A DNA stretch of 59,942 nt from CAJVXI01 sp036444215 (GCA_036444215.1 JAZGAA010000006.1:1-59942); one strand, 5' to 3'; positions 8,858-17,315 are shown, counted from the first letter of the stretch. The notes: generated from the sequence alone by a model not told the origin. Program-made: numbers and translations.

Positions 8858-9064
8858 CTAACGGAGTTCGCGAGAACGTTTTGCAATCGCATCGCGGATG
8901 AATTTCTGGTTCTGGTTGAGAATTTCAGGGCCCTTCTTTAAAAGTTCTCCGCAGACGCATTTTGTCGCTCCTATGGACGGATTTGGTATGCCACAATACT
9001 TACAAATCTTTCCTCCGATATCATCAAAAGTAAATTTCAGAGGTTTTTCTTTTGTTTTCAGCAT
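8858..9064 (-). CDS. Small zinc-ribbon protein of unknown function
   Basis: 68 residues, not recognised. The sequence contains CKYCGIPNPSIGATKCVCG, a CxxC...CxC pattern that could bind one zinc, followed by a charged helix ending KRSRELR. It is likely a real gene: a strong ribosome site (GAGGGGG) lies 8 nt before the ATG, and a good promoter lies upstream at 9123-9151. It converges on rtcB across a hairpin. The role is unknown; small zinc ribbons of this kind often bind nucleic acid or a protein partner. Confidence 0.7.
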   Translation of the reverse strand: MLKTKEKPLKFTFDDIGGKICKYCGIPNPSIGATKCVCGELLKKGPEILNQNQKFIRDAIAKRSRELR

Positions 9065-9122
9065 TGTATCAATCCCCCTCTATTATTTTATATTTATAGT
9101 TAATATTAATAAAGCTAAAAGC

Positions 9123-9151
9123 AGTATAGCATACTTTTTTAGCTTTGTAAA
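9123..9151 (-). promoter_or_regulatory. Promoter of the small zinc-ribbon gene
   Basis: On the minus strand TTTACA (9151-9146), a 17-bp spacer, then TATACT (9128-9123). Confidence 0.65.
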
Positions 9152-9218
9152 GACCTGCTTTCTAAAATTCGTATTCATTAGTATAATTAGTATGAATTAG
9201 CATATTGGCATTACATTT

Positions 9219-10622
9219 ATGAAACTTACTTTTTATGGCGGGACTAAGACAGTTACCGGCGCTAACTACCTATTAGAGGAAAAAGGAAAGGGAAAAGAGG
9301 AATGTAAAATTCTTATTGACTGCGGTTTGTATCAAGGCAGTCGTTTTTGCGAGCGCCTTAATTTTGAACCGTTTCCGTATAATCCAAAAGAAATTGACGC
9401 GGTTTTAATTACTCATGCCCACATTGACCATATTGGCCGGTTGCCAAAACTTTATAAGGACGGGTTTCGCGGAAAGATTTTTTCAACTAAACCAACAAAA
9501 GAATTTGCCGAGCATCTTTTGGTTGATTCAGAAGGTATTTTAAGAAAAGAGGCCAAAAAAGATAAGCGTAAGCCAATTTATAATATTGAAGATATTAATG
9601 GAATGATGAAGTTGTGGGAAGGAATAGGGTATCATCAAAATATAAAGATTGGCGATTTTAATGTTGAGTTTTATGATGCCGGTCATATTCTTGGCTCAAG
9701 TTTTATTGCTGTTTCCAATAAAGCAGGCAAAAAAGTTGTTTTTTCAGGAGATTTAGGCAATGTTGCTACCCCTTTGGTTAAGGACACCGAGAATTTAGCT
9801 GAAGCTGATTACGTTTTAATTGAATCAACTTACGGGAATCGAATACACGAAAATTTAAACGAACGAAAAGACATGCTTGAAGATTTAATTGAAGAAACTT
9901 TTAAGGCAGGCGGCACGTTAATAATCCCAGCTTTTGCCATGGAAAGAACGCAGGATCTTTTATATGAATTAAACAGTTTAGTGGAAAATAAAAGAATACC
10001 AAAAGTTCCAATTTTTATTGACAGCCCCTTGGCAATTAGGTTAACAGAAGTTTATAAAAAATATTCTTCCAATTCGGAGTATTTTGATAAAGAGGCGATT
10101 AATCTGGCAAAATCAGGGGATTTAATATTTAATTTTCCCGGTTTAAAATTTACTTTAAAAACAAAACAATCAAAGGAAATTAAAAATGTGCCGCCGCCAA
10201 AAGTTATTATTGCCGGTTCTGGAATGTCGCAGGGCGGAAGAATTATTCACCATGAACGCCTTTACTTGCCCGATCCTAAAAGCACTATTTTATTTATTGG
10301 CTATCAAGCAATGGGTTCATTGGGAAGAAGGATTTTTGACGGCAATAGGGCTATTAAGCGTGGACTTGCTTCAACTAATTCCGTGAAAATTTTTGGAGAA
10401 GAAGTTTCAGTCAAATGCCGGGTTATGGCGATTGGAGGATATTCAGCTCATGCTGATAAGTTAAAGCTTTTAAGTTGGTTGAAGCCGATGCGCACTAAGC
10501 TTAAAAAAGTGTTTATAGTCCAAGGGGAAGGAGACCAGATGATACCATTGGCTCAAAAGATAAAAGATGAATTTGCCGTAGAAGCCATTATTCCTTCAAT
10601 GAAGGATGAGGTTGTGTTATAA
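9219..10622 (+). CDS. Beta-CASP metallo-beta-lactamase-fold ribonuclease (YSH1/CPSF73-like)
   Basis: 467 residues. Metal-binding THAHIDHIG (H66, H68, D70, H71), DAGHILGSS, FSGDLGN, then the beta-CASP part with ESTYGNR, IIPAFAMERTQDLLYEL, IAGSGMSQGGRI and GYSAHAD. These are motifs A-C and metal ligands of the RNA-processing branch of the fold, which includes CPSF73 and RNase J relatives and acts as endo- and/or 5' exonuclease. It lies 400 bp after the archease-rtcB pair, so enzymes that cut and seal RNA are close together. A TATAAT lies at 9182-9187. The stop overlaps the -10 box of the next gene. Confidence 0.93.
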   Translation: MKLTFYGGTKTVTGANYLLEEKGKGKEECKILIDCGLYQGSRFCERLNFEPFPYNPKEIDAVLITHAHIDHIGRLPKLYKDGFRGKIFSTKPTKEFAEHLLVDSEGILRKEAKKDKRKPIYNIEDINGMMKLWEGIGYHQNIKIGDFNVEFYDAGHILGSSFIAVSNKAGKKVVFSGDLGNVATPLVKDTENLAEADYVLIESTYGNRIHENLNERKDMLEDLIEETFKAGGTLIIPAFAMERTQDLLYELNSLVENKRIPKVPIFIDSPLAIRLTEVYKKYSSNSEYFDKEAINLAKSGDLIFNFPGLKFTLKTKQSKEIKNVPPPKVIIAGSGMSQGGRIIHHERLYLPDPKSTILFIGYQAMGSLGRRIFDGNRAIKRGLASTNSVKIFGEEVSVKCRVMAIGGYSAHADKLKLLSWLKPMRTKLKKVFIVQGEGDQMIPLAQKIKDEFAVEAIIPSMKDEVVL

Positions 10623-10623
10623 T
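10618..10623 (+). promoter_or_regulatory. -10 box of the LOG-like gene, leaderless
   Basis: TATAAT overlaps the last codon and stop of the beta-CASP gene and ends 6 nt before the ATG at 10630; no Shine-Dalgarno. Confidence 0.5.
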
Positions 10624-10629
10624 TTTGAT

Positions 10630-11211
10630 ATGAATGATATTTGTCATACAACTTTTAAATACAAAATCTGCGTTTCCGGCGCAGCTGAAACCGAGCATTG
10701 CGGTCCGAATGCCAATAAATTGGCTGAAGAATTAGGCAAAGAAATTGTTCGGCATGATGCGGTTTTGGTTGATGGCGCCACAACCGGTTTTCCTCTTTGG
10801 GCAGCCAAGGGTGCTAAAAGCGAAGGAGGTATTGTTATCGGGCTTTCGCCGGCAGCCACAGAAAAAGAACATATTCAGGATTATAAATTGCCGACCGACT
10901 ACCATGATTTAATTATTTATACAGGTTTTAATTATTCAGGAAGAAATCTTCTTTTAACAAGGTCAGCTGATGCGGTAATTGTCGGTTGCGGTCGTTTAGG
11001 AACGTTAAATGAATTCACCATTGCCTTTGAAGACAAAAAGCCAATTGGGGTTTTAGAGGGACCTTGGGAAACTGATGATTTAGTGAAAAAGATAATTGCT
11101 GAATCTTACCGCGGTCCGGGTAAAATAGTATATTCTTCAAACCCAAAGGAATTAGTGAAAAAAGTGATAGAATTAATTAAAAAAGAAAAAAGGTCGAACG
11201 GAAAAATATAA
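10630..11211 (+). CDS. LOG/SLOG-family nucleotide-binding protein
   Basis: 193 residues from ATG 10630 (MNDICHTTFKYKICVSG); an ATG 24 nt upstream lies inside the previous gene and is less likely. Rossmann-like: ICVSGAAETEHCGPNA, VDGATTGFPLWAA, and the family signature as VGCGRLGTLNE (usual form PGGxGTxxE, with the Glu kept). LOG proteins cleave nucleoside monophosphates (cytokinin activation) or bind nucleotide ligands; the substrate here is unknown. The first Gly of the PGG turn is Cys, so activity may differ. The downstream gene starts 4 nt later. Confidence 0.8.
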   Translation: MNDICHTTFKYKICVSGAAETEHCGPNANKLAEELGKEIVRHDAVLVDGATTGFPLWAAKGAKSEGGIVIGLSPAATEKEHIQDYKLPTDYHDLIIYTGFNYSGRNLLLTRSADAVIVGCGRLGTLNEFTIAFEDKKPIGVLEGPWETDDLVKKIIAESYRGPGKIVYSSNPKELVKKVIELIKKEKRSNGKI

Positions 11212-11215
11212 AATT

Positions 11216-11464
11216 ATGGATACTAAACCAATCGGCGAAGTTACTCACTATTTCGGTAATATCGGAGTAGCTATTGTCAAATTTAAAAAAGAAGTAAAAC
11301 TCGGAGAAACCGTTAATTTTAAGGGCGCCCATACTGATTTTACCCAAACTATTGAATCAATGCAGTACGACCATAAAGAAATTGAGAAGGCTAAAAAGGG
11401 CCAGGAGGTTGGAATTAAGGTAAGCGAGAAAGTACGAGAAGGAGACGAGGTGTTTGTCGCCTAA
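11216..11464 (+). CDS. Translation-factor domain-2-like small protein
   Basis: 82 residues forming a single predicted beta-barrel: KPIGEVTHYFGNIGVAIVKF, KLGETVNFKGAHTDFTQTIESMQYDHKEIEKAKKGQEVGIKVSEKVREGDEVF. This resembles domain 2 of EF-Tu/IF-2-type GTPases without any GTPase domain. Stand-alone proteins like this are annotated as elongation-factor-like in several archaea and small-genome bacteria; function is not established. It sits between the LOG-like gene and the permease with short spacers, probably in one transcript. Confidence 0.75.
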   Translation: MDTKPIGEVTHYFGNIGVAIVKFKKEVKLGETVNFKGAHTDFTQTIESMQYDHKEIEKAKKGQEVGIKVSEKVREGDEVFVA

Positions 11465-11477
11465 AACTAATTGATAA

Positions 11478-12611
11478 ATGTTTAAGAATATAATTCTGCC
11501 AGCAAGTTTGTTGGCAGGGACAATTATTGGTGCGGGGATTTTTGCTCTGCCTTATATTTTTGAGAAAGCCGGCATTTTAACCGGTTTATTTTATTTAATA
11601 ATTTTCAGCGGAGTTTTTGCTTTAATTCATCTGATGTACGCGGATATTATTGTCCGCACCAAGGAAAACCACCGTTTTCCTGGTTACGCGGGAATTTATT
11701 TAGGGAAAGCGGGCGAAGGATTAGCGATTTTAATAACTATTGCTGGAATGATTTTTGCATTAACAACTTATTTGGTGTTGTCAGTAAGTTTTTTTAATTT
11801 AATTTTTTCAGGCATTATTTTGCTTGATATCTATAAAATTTTAATATTCTGGCTTCTTAGTTCACTGGCTATTTTTATTGGAGTTAATCGGTTGGCGCTT
11901 TCGGAATTTTTAATTGTTGTTGGTATCGCGGCTGTAATTTTTGTGGTTTTATGTTATGGATTAGCAAATTTTGAGCGTGTAATTTCCGCACCGCTTTTGA
12001 ATTTGAGCTATGTTTTTTTGCCGTACGGAGCAATCCTTTTTTCTTTTTCCGGGCGGACTGCTATTCCAACTGTGGTCGGATATTTTAGGAAAAATAATCA
12101 GCCACAAATAAAATCAAAAACCCCAATTATTTTAGGAAGTTTAATACCGGCTTTGATTTATTTAGTTTTTATTTTTGGAATTATCAGTTTATCAGGAACT
12201 GTTTCAGAAGATTCAGTTTCTGGGTTAATTGGCCATCTTCCGCCGTTCGTTTTGTTGCTATTAGGAATTTTAGGAATAATATCTTTATTTAGTTCTCATA
12301 TTATGATCGGTCGGAATGCCAAGAAAAGTTTAGAGCATGACCTTGGATTCCCCCAAATTTTAGCTGGCTTAGTAGTAGTTGTTTTTCCGTTGCTATTATA
12401 TTTATTGGGATTTCAGAATTTTCTAGAATTAGTTGGATTAGTGGGAGGTATTTTCGTTGGTTTAGCCGGAATTTTTATTATTTTAATGTGGCTTAAAGCT
12501 CGTAAAACAGAGGCGGGCCGCGGAGTTATTATTAAGAAAATTAATCCGCTGGTTATTTATGGCCTATTATTGGTCTTTATTGGTGGGGTGATTTATGCGA
12601 TAATACAATAA
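11478..12611 (+). CDS. Amino acid permease (aromatic/neutral amino acid transporter family)
   Basis: 377 residues with about 11 hydrophobic segments. The first reads LLAGTIIGAGIFALPYIFEKAG, the signature of the APC/hydroxy-aromatic amino acid permease superfamily (COG0814-like), which imports amino acids with H+ or Na+. A nearly absent biosynthetic complement in the window fits reliance on imported amino acids. The exact substrate cannot be read. It is followed after 1 bp by the NMD3-like gene. Confidence 0.85.
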   Translation: MFKNIILPASLLAGTIIGAGIFALPYIFEKAGILTGLFYLIIFSGVFALIHLMYADIIVRTKENHRFPGYAGIYLGKAGEGLAILITIAGMIFALTTYLVLSVSFFNLIFSGIILLDIYKILIFWLLSSLAIFIGVNRLALSEFLIVVGIAAVIFVVLCYGLANFERVISAPLLNLSYVFLPYGAILFSFSGRTAIPTVVGYFRKNNQPQIKSKTPIILGSLIPALIYLVFIFGIISLSGTVSEDSVSGLIGHLPPFVLLLLGILGIISLFSSHIMIGRNAKKSLEHDLGFPQILAGLVVVVFPLLLYLLGFQNFLELVGLVGGIFVGLAGIFIILMWLKARKTEAGRGVIIKKINPLVIYGLLLVFIGGVIYAIIQ

Positions 12612-12612
12612 T

Positions 12613-13116
12613 ATGAAGAAGTGGGAAAAATATGATATTGAATTACCATTAGAGAAGACAGGAAAACGCGAAATTCCAAAAGGTAAGCTCGGTTTAGTTT
12701 TCTGTAAAGAATGCAATTCTGTTTATTACAAAAAATCCTGGCATCACAATCTTCGGTATTTAAAAAAGCTTCGCGAGAATCTGCCGATTAAATTTGCTAT
12801 TTGCCCGGCTTGTAAGATGCTCAAAAACCGGCAATTTGAGGGGCAGATTGAGATTGCCAATATTCCCCAAAAGATTTCCAAAGAATTAGTTAATTTAATT
12901 AAGTCCTTTTGTCGTCGGGCTTACCAGCGCGACCCAATGGATAGGTTAATCAGCATAAAAAATACAAAAGAAGGGATAATAATTACTACCACCGAGAATC
13001 AATTGGCCGTGCGATTGGCTAAAAAAATCAAACAAACTTTTAAAAAAGTTAAAATGAAAATTTCTTATTCTTCAGCGCCAAGTGATGTGGTGTATGTTAA
13101 GTTGGTATTTGATTGA
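12613..13116 (+). CDS. NMD3-like zinc protein
   Basis: 167 residues. Two CxxC pairs (FCKECNSVYY and ICPACKMLKNRQFEGQIEIAN) form a zinc ribbon, followed by an alpha/beta region with KRIKQTFK-like basic helices and ending YSSAPSDVVYVKLVFD. The pattern resembles the N-terminal part of archaeal/eukaryotic NMD3, the adaptor for exporting and maturing the large ribosomal subunit. Bacterial versions are short and uncharacterised. A role in ribosome or rRNA handling is an inference from the family only. Confidence 0.7.
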   Translation: MKKWEKYDIELPLEKTGKREIPKGKLGLVFCKECNSVYYKKSWHHNLRYLKKLRENLPIKFAICPACKMLKNRQFEGQIEIANIPQKISKELVNLIKSFCRRAYQRDPMDRLISIKNTKEGIIITTTENQLAVRLAKKIKQTFKKVKMKISYSSAPSDVVYVKLVFD

Positions 13117-13135
13117 TAACCAAAATAAACAACCT

Positions 13136-13891
13136 TTACAATTTCTTTTCATCAAGCTCTTTTACGTCAACCTCGTCTAAAATTCTTATCACATCACGCG
13201 CAATGCTGCGGCTGAAGTCTTTGCCAAAAATAGATAAATCATTTAATTGTTTGATAAGTATAACGACCAGAAATACGGCAGTACCAAAAATAATTTTTAA
13301 CACATCAACCAAGAAGTACTCGGTTTGTAAAAAGTGGAATGACAAAATGACCAAGCCGGCAAAAACGTATATCAAAACCCACTGGAATATAAGCAGTCGT
13401 TCTTGATAAGCGGCAATAATCTTTTTACGGAGTTGTTGAAGTTGTAGAATAGCGTCCCAAATACCATCGTACGGAGAATGGCCGTCTATCTTGTCTGTTT
13501 CTTCTTTCGTAATACTCCCCATTGTTTGGGTTAGACGTGTTATGGTAGTTGACGGATTAAACTCGTTATGCGCCCAATTGTTGCTTTCAAGGATTTTCGT
13601 GTAGTGCGCTTTGATAATTTTTCGCATTTCCGACTGCATCCTTGGGATAAGGCCAAAGACCCTGTACAAATAAGAAAACAAGCCATCTCTTTCAGCAATC
13701 ATATCAATAATGCGGGTATAGCGATCATTCTGCCGGGCAATGAAAAAACCCGAAAACAAAGCAAAAAAGAAAACGCTGGCAACTATCAATTCTGAAGCAA
13801 CATCAAGTTCTATATCTATATCAATAAAAAAAATAAAAAAAGAGTATAGCGCTATAAATCCTATTATCAATAATATGTGGAATGTTCTCAT
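13136..13891 (-). CDS. Membrane protein of unknown function, four membrane segments
   Basis: 251 residues, not recognised. Hydrophobic segments at about 5-22, 34-51, 167-187 and 193-215 in a two-plus-two layout, with a soluble helical middle region (RNDRYTRIIDMI to QERLLIF) and a charged tail (DEVDVKELDEKKL). The arrangement recalls bestrophin-like or DUF4239 proteins, but I see no diagnostic motif. It converges on the NMD3-like gene with a 19-bp gap. Confidence 0.65.
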   Translation of the reverse strand: MRTFHILLIIGFIALYSFFIFFIDIDIELDVASELIVASVFFFALFSGFFIARQNDRYTRIIDMIAERDGLFSYLYRVFGLIPRMQSEMRKIIKAHYTKILESNNWAHNEFNPSTTITRLTQTMGSITKEETDKIDGHSPYDGIWDAILQLQQLRKKIIAAYQERLLIFQWVLIYVFAGLVILSFHFLQTEYFLVDVLKIIFGTAVFLVVILIKQLNDLSIFGKDFSRSIARDVIRILDEVDVKELDEKKL

Positions 13892-14007
13892 GGTATTTTA
13901 TGAAAAATTTATTCGGAATACGTGAGTTAAGTGCCTACCGTATATAAGCAGTATAAATATTTTTCGACGCTTTTTCCAGAGGAGAATTTAGGCATGTGGG
14001 TCAGAGG

Positions 14008-14727
14008 CTAAAACTTACCCAACAGGTTAAAACGAACGCCTTTTTCTTTTAGTAGATTCAAAATTAATCCGCTGCGGATCACTATTGCATTTTCAACCGA
14101 TATCTCTCTTCCGGCAAAATTCTTACTCACCCGTGGTTGTGTAACTGATCCTTGCATACCCACCAAGATGCCATTTTTGTCAAAAACTGGACCACCACTC
14201 ATTCCAAATAATCCGACGTCTCGAGCAAGGAAGCCCTCATGTTTTCTAATAACTCCCATGCCGTTGTCGCTATTTGCAAGAACCCTATCTAGCACGAATG
14301 TTGGTTGAAAATATCGTCTTACTCCACCCAGATTTAACCCCCCTTGGTTGTTTTGTGATATTTCTGCCAAGGGATAACCGCTAATACATACAGAGCGGCC
14401 CTCTTCGGGAATGTTTTTTGAAAGATGGAAATATTTTGGACTTTTTGTTTCAACTTTTCCAATCAAGATGTCATAGTCATCATTTCTTGCAATTTCCTGA
14501 ATTTGTAATCTAGGTTTCTGAACCTGTTCTGGTAGCCGGCCGATGAAAAGAAACCGTGTATTGCTATCTGCATTATCAAACACATGTGCAACAGATACAA
14601 AATATCCGTTAGAGTTTATGAAAAATCCAGTTCCTGCTATCCCTACTGTCGCTTGTTTCCCTTGTTGTTGCCAGCGAAATACAGGGAACATTGCCTGTTT
14701 TGAAATTTTTATTGCTTTAATAAACAT
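14008..14727 (-). CDS. Trypsin-like serine protease (S1/HtrA type)
   Basis: 239 residues. All three catalytic positions are visible: GTGFFINSNGYFVSVAHVFD (His), NDDYDILIGKVE (Asp) and GLFGMSGGPVFDKNGILVG (Ser in GMSGGP, oxyanion Gly next to it). There is no clear signal peptide and no PDZ domain, unlike HtrA/DegP, so it may act in the cytoplasm or be exported by an unusual route. No Shine-Dalgarno precedes the ATG. A single-gene unit by spacing. Confidence 0.85.
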   Translation of the reverse strand: MFIKAIKISKQAMFPVFRWQQQGKQATVGIAGTGFFINSNGYFVSVAHVFDNADSNTRFLFIGRLPEQVQKPRLQIQEIARNDDYDILIGKVETKSPKYFHLSKNIPEEGRSVCISGYPLAEISQNNQGGLNLGGVRRYFQPTFVLDRVLANSDNGMGVIRKHEGFLARDVGLFGMSGGPVFDKNGILVGMQGSVTQPRVSKNFAGREISVENAIVIRSGLILNLLKEKGVRFNLLGKF

Positions 14728-14772
14728 ATAGGGTGGTTAAAATGACCACTCGGGTCACCTTCGATAAAACTT

Positions 14773-15015
14773 TTATACGAAATGCTTTTTGATAAAAGCT
14801 CTGCCACTTCCTGATTTGAGGTATTTTTCAAATTCGTATGCTTTGTATTTGTCTTGAAAAACTATATAAGTGATTAATTTTACTGGTAATATATTTGCTG
14901 TTGCTGGGACATATCCCTTATTATGTCTAATTATTCTATCTTCTAAATTATTTGTACAGCCAATATATGGTTTACCGCCGTTGCACATAAGAATATAAAC
15001 ATAGTAATTTTCCAT
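14773..15015 (-). CDS. GIY-YIG domain protein
   Basis: 80 residues from the ATG at 15015. Motif order: YYVYILMC (GIY equivalent VYI), then KPYIGCTNNLEDRIIRHNKG (YIG, conserved Arg) and a C-terminal EFEKYLKSGSGRAFIKK. This is the UPF0213/GIY-YIG nuclease-like family common in this group, often present as many small paralogues of unknown role. A longer upstream reading runs through the tRNA-Ser gene and a palindromic repeat and is not real. It lies just downstream of tRNA-Ser on the same strand. Confidence 0.85.
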   Translation of the reverse strand: MENYYVYILMCNGGKPYIGCTNNLEDRIIRHNKGYVPATANILPVKLITYIVFQDKYKAYEFEKYLKSGSGRAFIKKHFV

Positions 15016-15072
15016 ATAGAAGGCGGACTGCGTCCGTGCTCCGACGCTGAAGCTTTGGTGCAAGAGTCTGAA

Positions 15073-15110
15073 ACCCGGCGAAGCCCGACTTCGCCAAGGC
15101 TTCGTCGGGT
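15073..15110. repeat. GC-rich palindrome next to tRNA-Ser
   Basis: Arms ACCCGGCGAAGCC (15073-15085) and GGCTTCGTCGGGT (15098-15110) pair with one G-T wobble. Same GAAGCC/GGCTTC family as in archease. It lies just 3' of the tRNA-Ser gene. Confidence 0.6.
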
Positions 15111-15115
15111 GAAAG

Positions 15116-15201
15116 CGGAGGAGGTGGGATTTGAACCCACGAGCCCCTTTCGAAGCCATGGTTTAGCAAACCATTCCGTTAGACCACTCCGGCACTCCTC
15201 C
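15116..15201 (-). tRNA. tRNA-Ser (GCT)
   Basis: 86 nt, class II with a long variable arm. Acceptor GGAGGAG pairs with CTCCTCC, discriminator G. Anticodon stem ATGGT/ACCAT with loop TTGCTAA gives GCT (AGC/AGU codons). T-loop TTCAAAT. CCA is not encoded. Confidence 0.93.
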
Positions 15202-15255
15202 ATATAAATAGGATATAGTAGTAAGTATTAAGTATCAAGCACCATTAACAAATAA

Positions 15256-15288
15256 AAAATCCCGAGCCGGTTATAGACGCGGGATTTT
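15256..15288. terminator. Terminator hairpin for the 54-residue zinc peptide gene
   Basis: AAAATCCCG pairs with CGGGATTTT around a 15-nt loop, with A/T runs on both sides; it works on the minus strand just after the small gene's stop and may act both ways. Confidence 0.7.
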
Positions 15289-15296
15289 AAAAAAAT

Positions 15297-15461
15297 TCAG
15301 CAAATACATTCAGTTGTTTCACCTACTCCATCAGTGCTGTTTCCGCTTATGTGTGCTTTTTTCTCTCTACCACAAGTAGTGCAAAAATTTTCATCAGATT
15401 CAATTTTTTCTTCTACTTCTTTTTCTTTTGCTTCTTTTTCGTCCACTTCATCTACCTTCAT
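15297..15461 (-). CDS. 54-residue acidic zinc peptide, unknown function
   Basis: A short gene with a textbook ribosome site (GGAGGG, 5 nt before ATG) and a terminator directly after the stop. The product starts MKVDEVDEKEAKEKEVEEK, an acidic helix, then has CTTCGREKK and ends CIC: a CxxC...CxC set able to bind one zinc. The layout resembles the small zinc protein at 8858-9064. No family recognised. Expression as an independent unit is supported by ribosome site and terminator; function is unknown. Confidence 0.7.
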   Translation of the reverse strand: MKVDEVDEKEAKEKEVEEKIESDENFCTTCGREKKAHISGNSTDGVGETTECIC

Positions 15462-15535
15462 ATTCCCTCCTTAATTTTATTTTAAAATAGCAAAAGGTTG
15501 ATAAAAATCAGTTTCTCTGTTAATTTTAGCAAGTA

Positions 15536-16993
15536 ATGAGCAAAAGTGAAAACGATAAAAAGTTAATAACTCGGTCCCCGATTATTGCAGTAATGGGACA
15601 TGTTGACCATGGCAAGTCCAGTTTGCTTGATTTTATCCGTAAAACCAATGTTGTGGCTAAAGAAGCAGGCGGTATTACTCAATCAATTGGAGCATATGAG
15701 ATTTCTCATAATAATAAGAGAATTACTTTTATTGATACCCCGGGGCACGAGGCGTTTTCAAAAATGCGGGCACGCGGCGCCAAAGTGGCTGATTTGGCAA
15801 TTTTAGTAGTGGCGGCTGATGACGGCGTTAAACCACAAACCAAAGAAGTTATTGATATTCTTAAGGAAATCCAAACACCATTCGTGGTGGCAGTCAGTAA
15901 AATAGATAAGCCCGGCGCTGATGTTGAAAAAGTAAAACAAGAATTGATGCAGGTAGAGGTTTTATTGGAAGGTTACGGCGGTAATATCAGCTGGCAGGCA
16001 ATTTCTTCAAAAAGCGGCCAAGGCATAGATGAATTACTGGATTTAATTTTATTAGCTGCCGAGATGGAGGAATTAACTTATAATCCCGAAGTTGAAGCTA
16101 GCGGGATAATCATTGAATCAAAAATAGACAGCCGGCGCGGCGTAACGGCAACTACCATTATTAAAAATGGCACTTTAAAAATTGGTGATGAAATTTTTAC
16201 TCAAAGCGTTAAAGGAAGAATTAAAATTTTAGAAAATTTCTTAGGTGAAAAAGTTGCTCAATTAACGCCTTCAAGCCCGGCTTTAATTTTGGGTTTTGAA
16301 ACCCTGCCGCAAATCGGAGAGCAGTTCTCCGTTAGTGAAATTTTGGCACAAGAGGATAAATTAATACAAAAACCTAAACCCAAAATTACTGAAGCTGAAT
16401 CCGAACTGCCAACTATTAAACTTATTCTCATGGCTGACGTCTCCGGTTCATTAGAAGCGCTTTTTGAAGTTATTAAAAACTTGCCAACCGATGAAATAAA
16501 AATTGAAATTATTAATAAATCTATCGGCGATATTACTGACGGAAATGTTAAATTAGCTCAATCAACCAAGTCAGTTATCATAGGTTTTAAAGTTAGGGTT
16601 GATAAAGCAGCTGAAAATTTAGCCCGAAGCCAGGAAATAAAAATTATCACTTCGGAAGTTATTTATGAGTTAGTTAAAAGCATTGAGGAAGAGATTGCCG
16701 GTTTGGGATTGCCGAAAATTACCGGCGATTTAGAAATTCTGGCAACTTTCAGCAAAAAAGGTAAAAAACAGCTGATTGGCGGAAAGGTAGTTAGCGGAAT
16801 AATAAAAAATAAATCAAAACTGGAAATAAAGCGGGGCGAGGAAATTATCGGCCAAGGCAAAATTTTAAATCTCCAGCACCAGAAACAAGATGTTGTTCAA
16901 GTTGAAGAAGGCAAGGAATGCGGGGTTATGTTTGAATCAGATATTATAATTGAAAAGGGAGACCACCTTATCTACTATGTTTCATCGTCCTGA
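15536..16993 (+). CDS. infB: Translation initiation factor IF-2, short form
   Basis: 485 residues. The GTPase that places initiator tRNA on the 30S subunit. It begins almost at the G domain: G1 GHVDHGKSS (about 21-29), G3 DTPGHE, G4 SKID, then domain II, LMADVSGSLEALFE (domain III) and IF-2 C2 domain VQVEEGKECGVMFE. The long N-terminal region that anchors IF-2 to the 30S in most bacteria (200-400 residues) is missing; this reduced form is typical of small-genome lineages and mitochondria-like. It overlaps rbfA by 17 bp. Confidence 0.97.
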   Translation: MSKSENDKKLITRSPIIAVMGHVDHGKSSLLDFIRKTNVVAKEAGGITQSIGAYEISHNNKRITFIDTPGHEAFSKMRARGAKVADLAILVVAADDGVKPQTKEVIDILKEIQTPFVVAVSKIDKPGADVEKVKQELMQVEVLLEGYGGNISWQAISSKSGQGIDELLDLILLAAEMEELTYNPEVEASGIIIESKIDSRRGVTATTIIKNGTLKIGDEIFTQSVKGRIKILENFLGEKVAQLTPSSPALILGFETLPQIGEQFSVSEILAQEDKLIQKPKPKITEAESELPTIKLILMADVSGSLEALFEVIKNLPTDEIKIEIINKSIGDITDGNVKLAQSTKSVIIGFKVRVDKAAENLARSQEIKIITSEVIYELVKSIEEEIAGLGLPKITGDLEILATFSKKGKKQLIGGKVVSGIIKNKSKLEIKRGEEIIGQGKILNLQHQKQDVVQVEEGKECGVMFESDIIIEKGDHLIYYVSSS

Positions 16994-17312
16994 GCGCGTA
17001 TCCAGTTTAATACAGGAAGAATTAGGTAAGATTATCTCGCGGGAAGTTGAATTTCCGGAATGTTTGGTTACTATTACTTCGGTTGATGTTGATAATAAAT
17101 TAGACCGGGCGGTTGTAAATTTCAGCGTTATTCCTTCAAAAAATTCTGAAGAGGTTCTTAAAATATTAAAAAAGGCAGCCGGACATTTACAGCATCTTTT
17201 ACTAGAAAAACTTAGCATTAAGCCATTGCCCAGAATATTTTTTGAAATTGATTACGGCTCTGAAAAAGCCGCCGAGGTTGAAAAATTACTAATGGAAGAA
17301 GATAATAAATAG
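16977..17312 (+). CDS. rbfA: Ribosome-binding factor A
   Basis: 111 residues from ATG 16977 (MFHRPERVSSLIQEELG), preferred over an ATG 27 nt upstream because the family starts with this R-x-x-R-V-x-x-x-I/L motif and AAAAGGGAG precedes it. RbfA is a cold-shock KH-fold factor that assists 16S 5'-end maturation. SVDVDNKLDRAVVNFSV and FFEIDYGSEKAAEVEKLL fit the family. Translationally coupled to infB by a 17-bp overlap, as in the classic nusA-infB-rbfA order. Confidence 0.92.
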   Translation: MFHRPERVSSLIQEELGKIISREVEFPECLVTITSVDVDNKLDRAVVNFSVIPSKNSEEVLKILKKAAGHLQHLLLEKLSIKPLPRIFFEIDYGSEKAAEVEKLLMEEDNK

Positions 17313-17315
17313 AAC

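Noticed and set aside
13113..13406. Plus-strand frame opposite the four-segment membrane protein
   Set aside because: Low-complexity Ser/Thr/Asn reading of an antisense strand.
14773..15203. Long minus-strand frames running from tRNA-Ser into the GIY-YIG gene
   Set aside because: They translate the tRNA and a GC palindrome; the real GIY-YIG start is the ATG at 15015.
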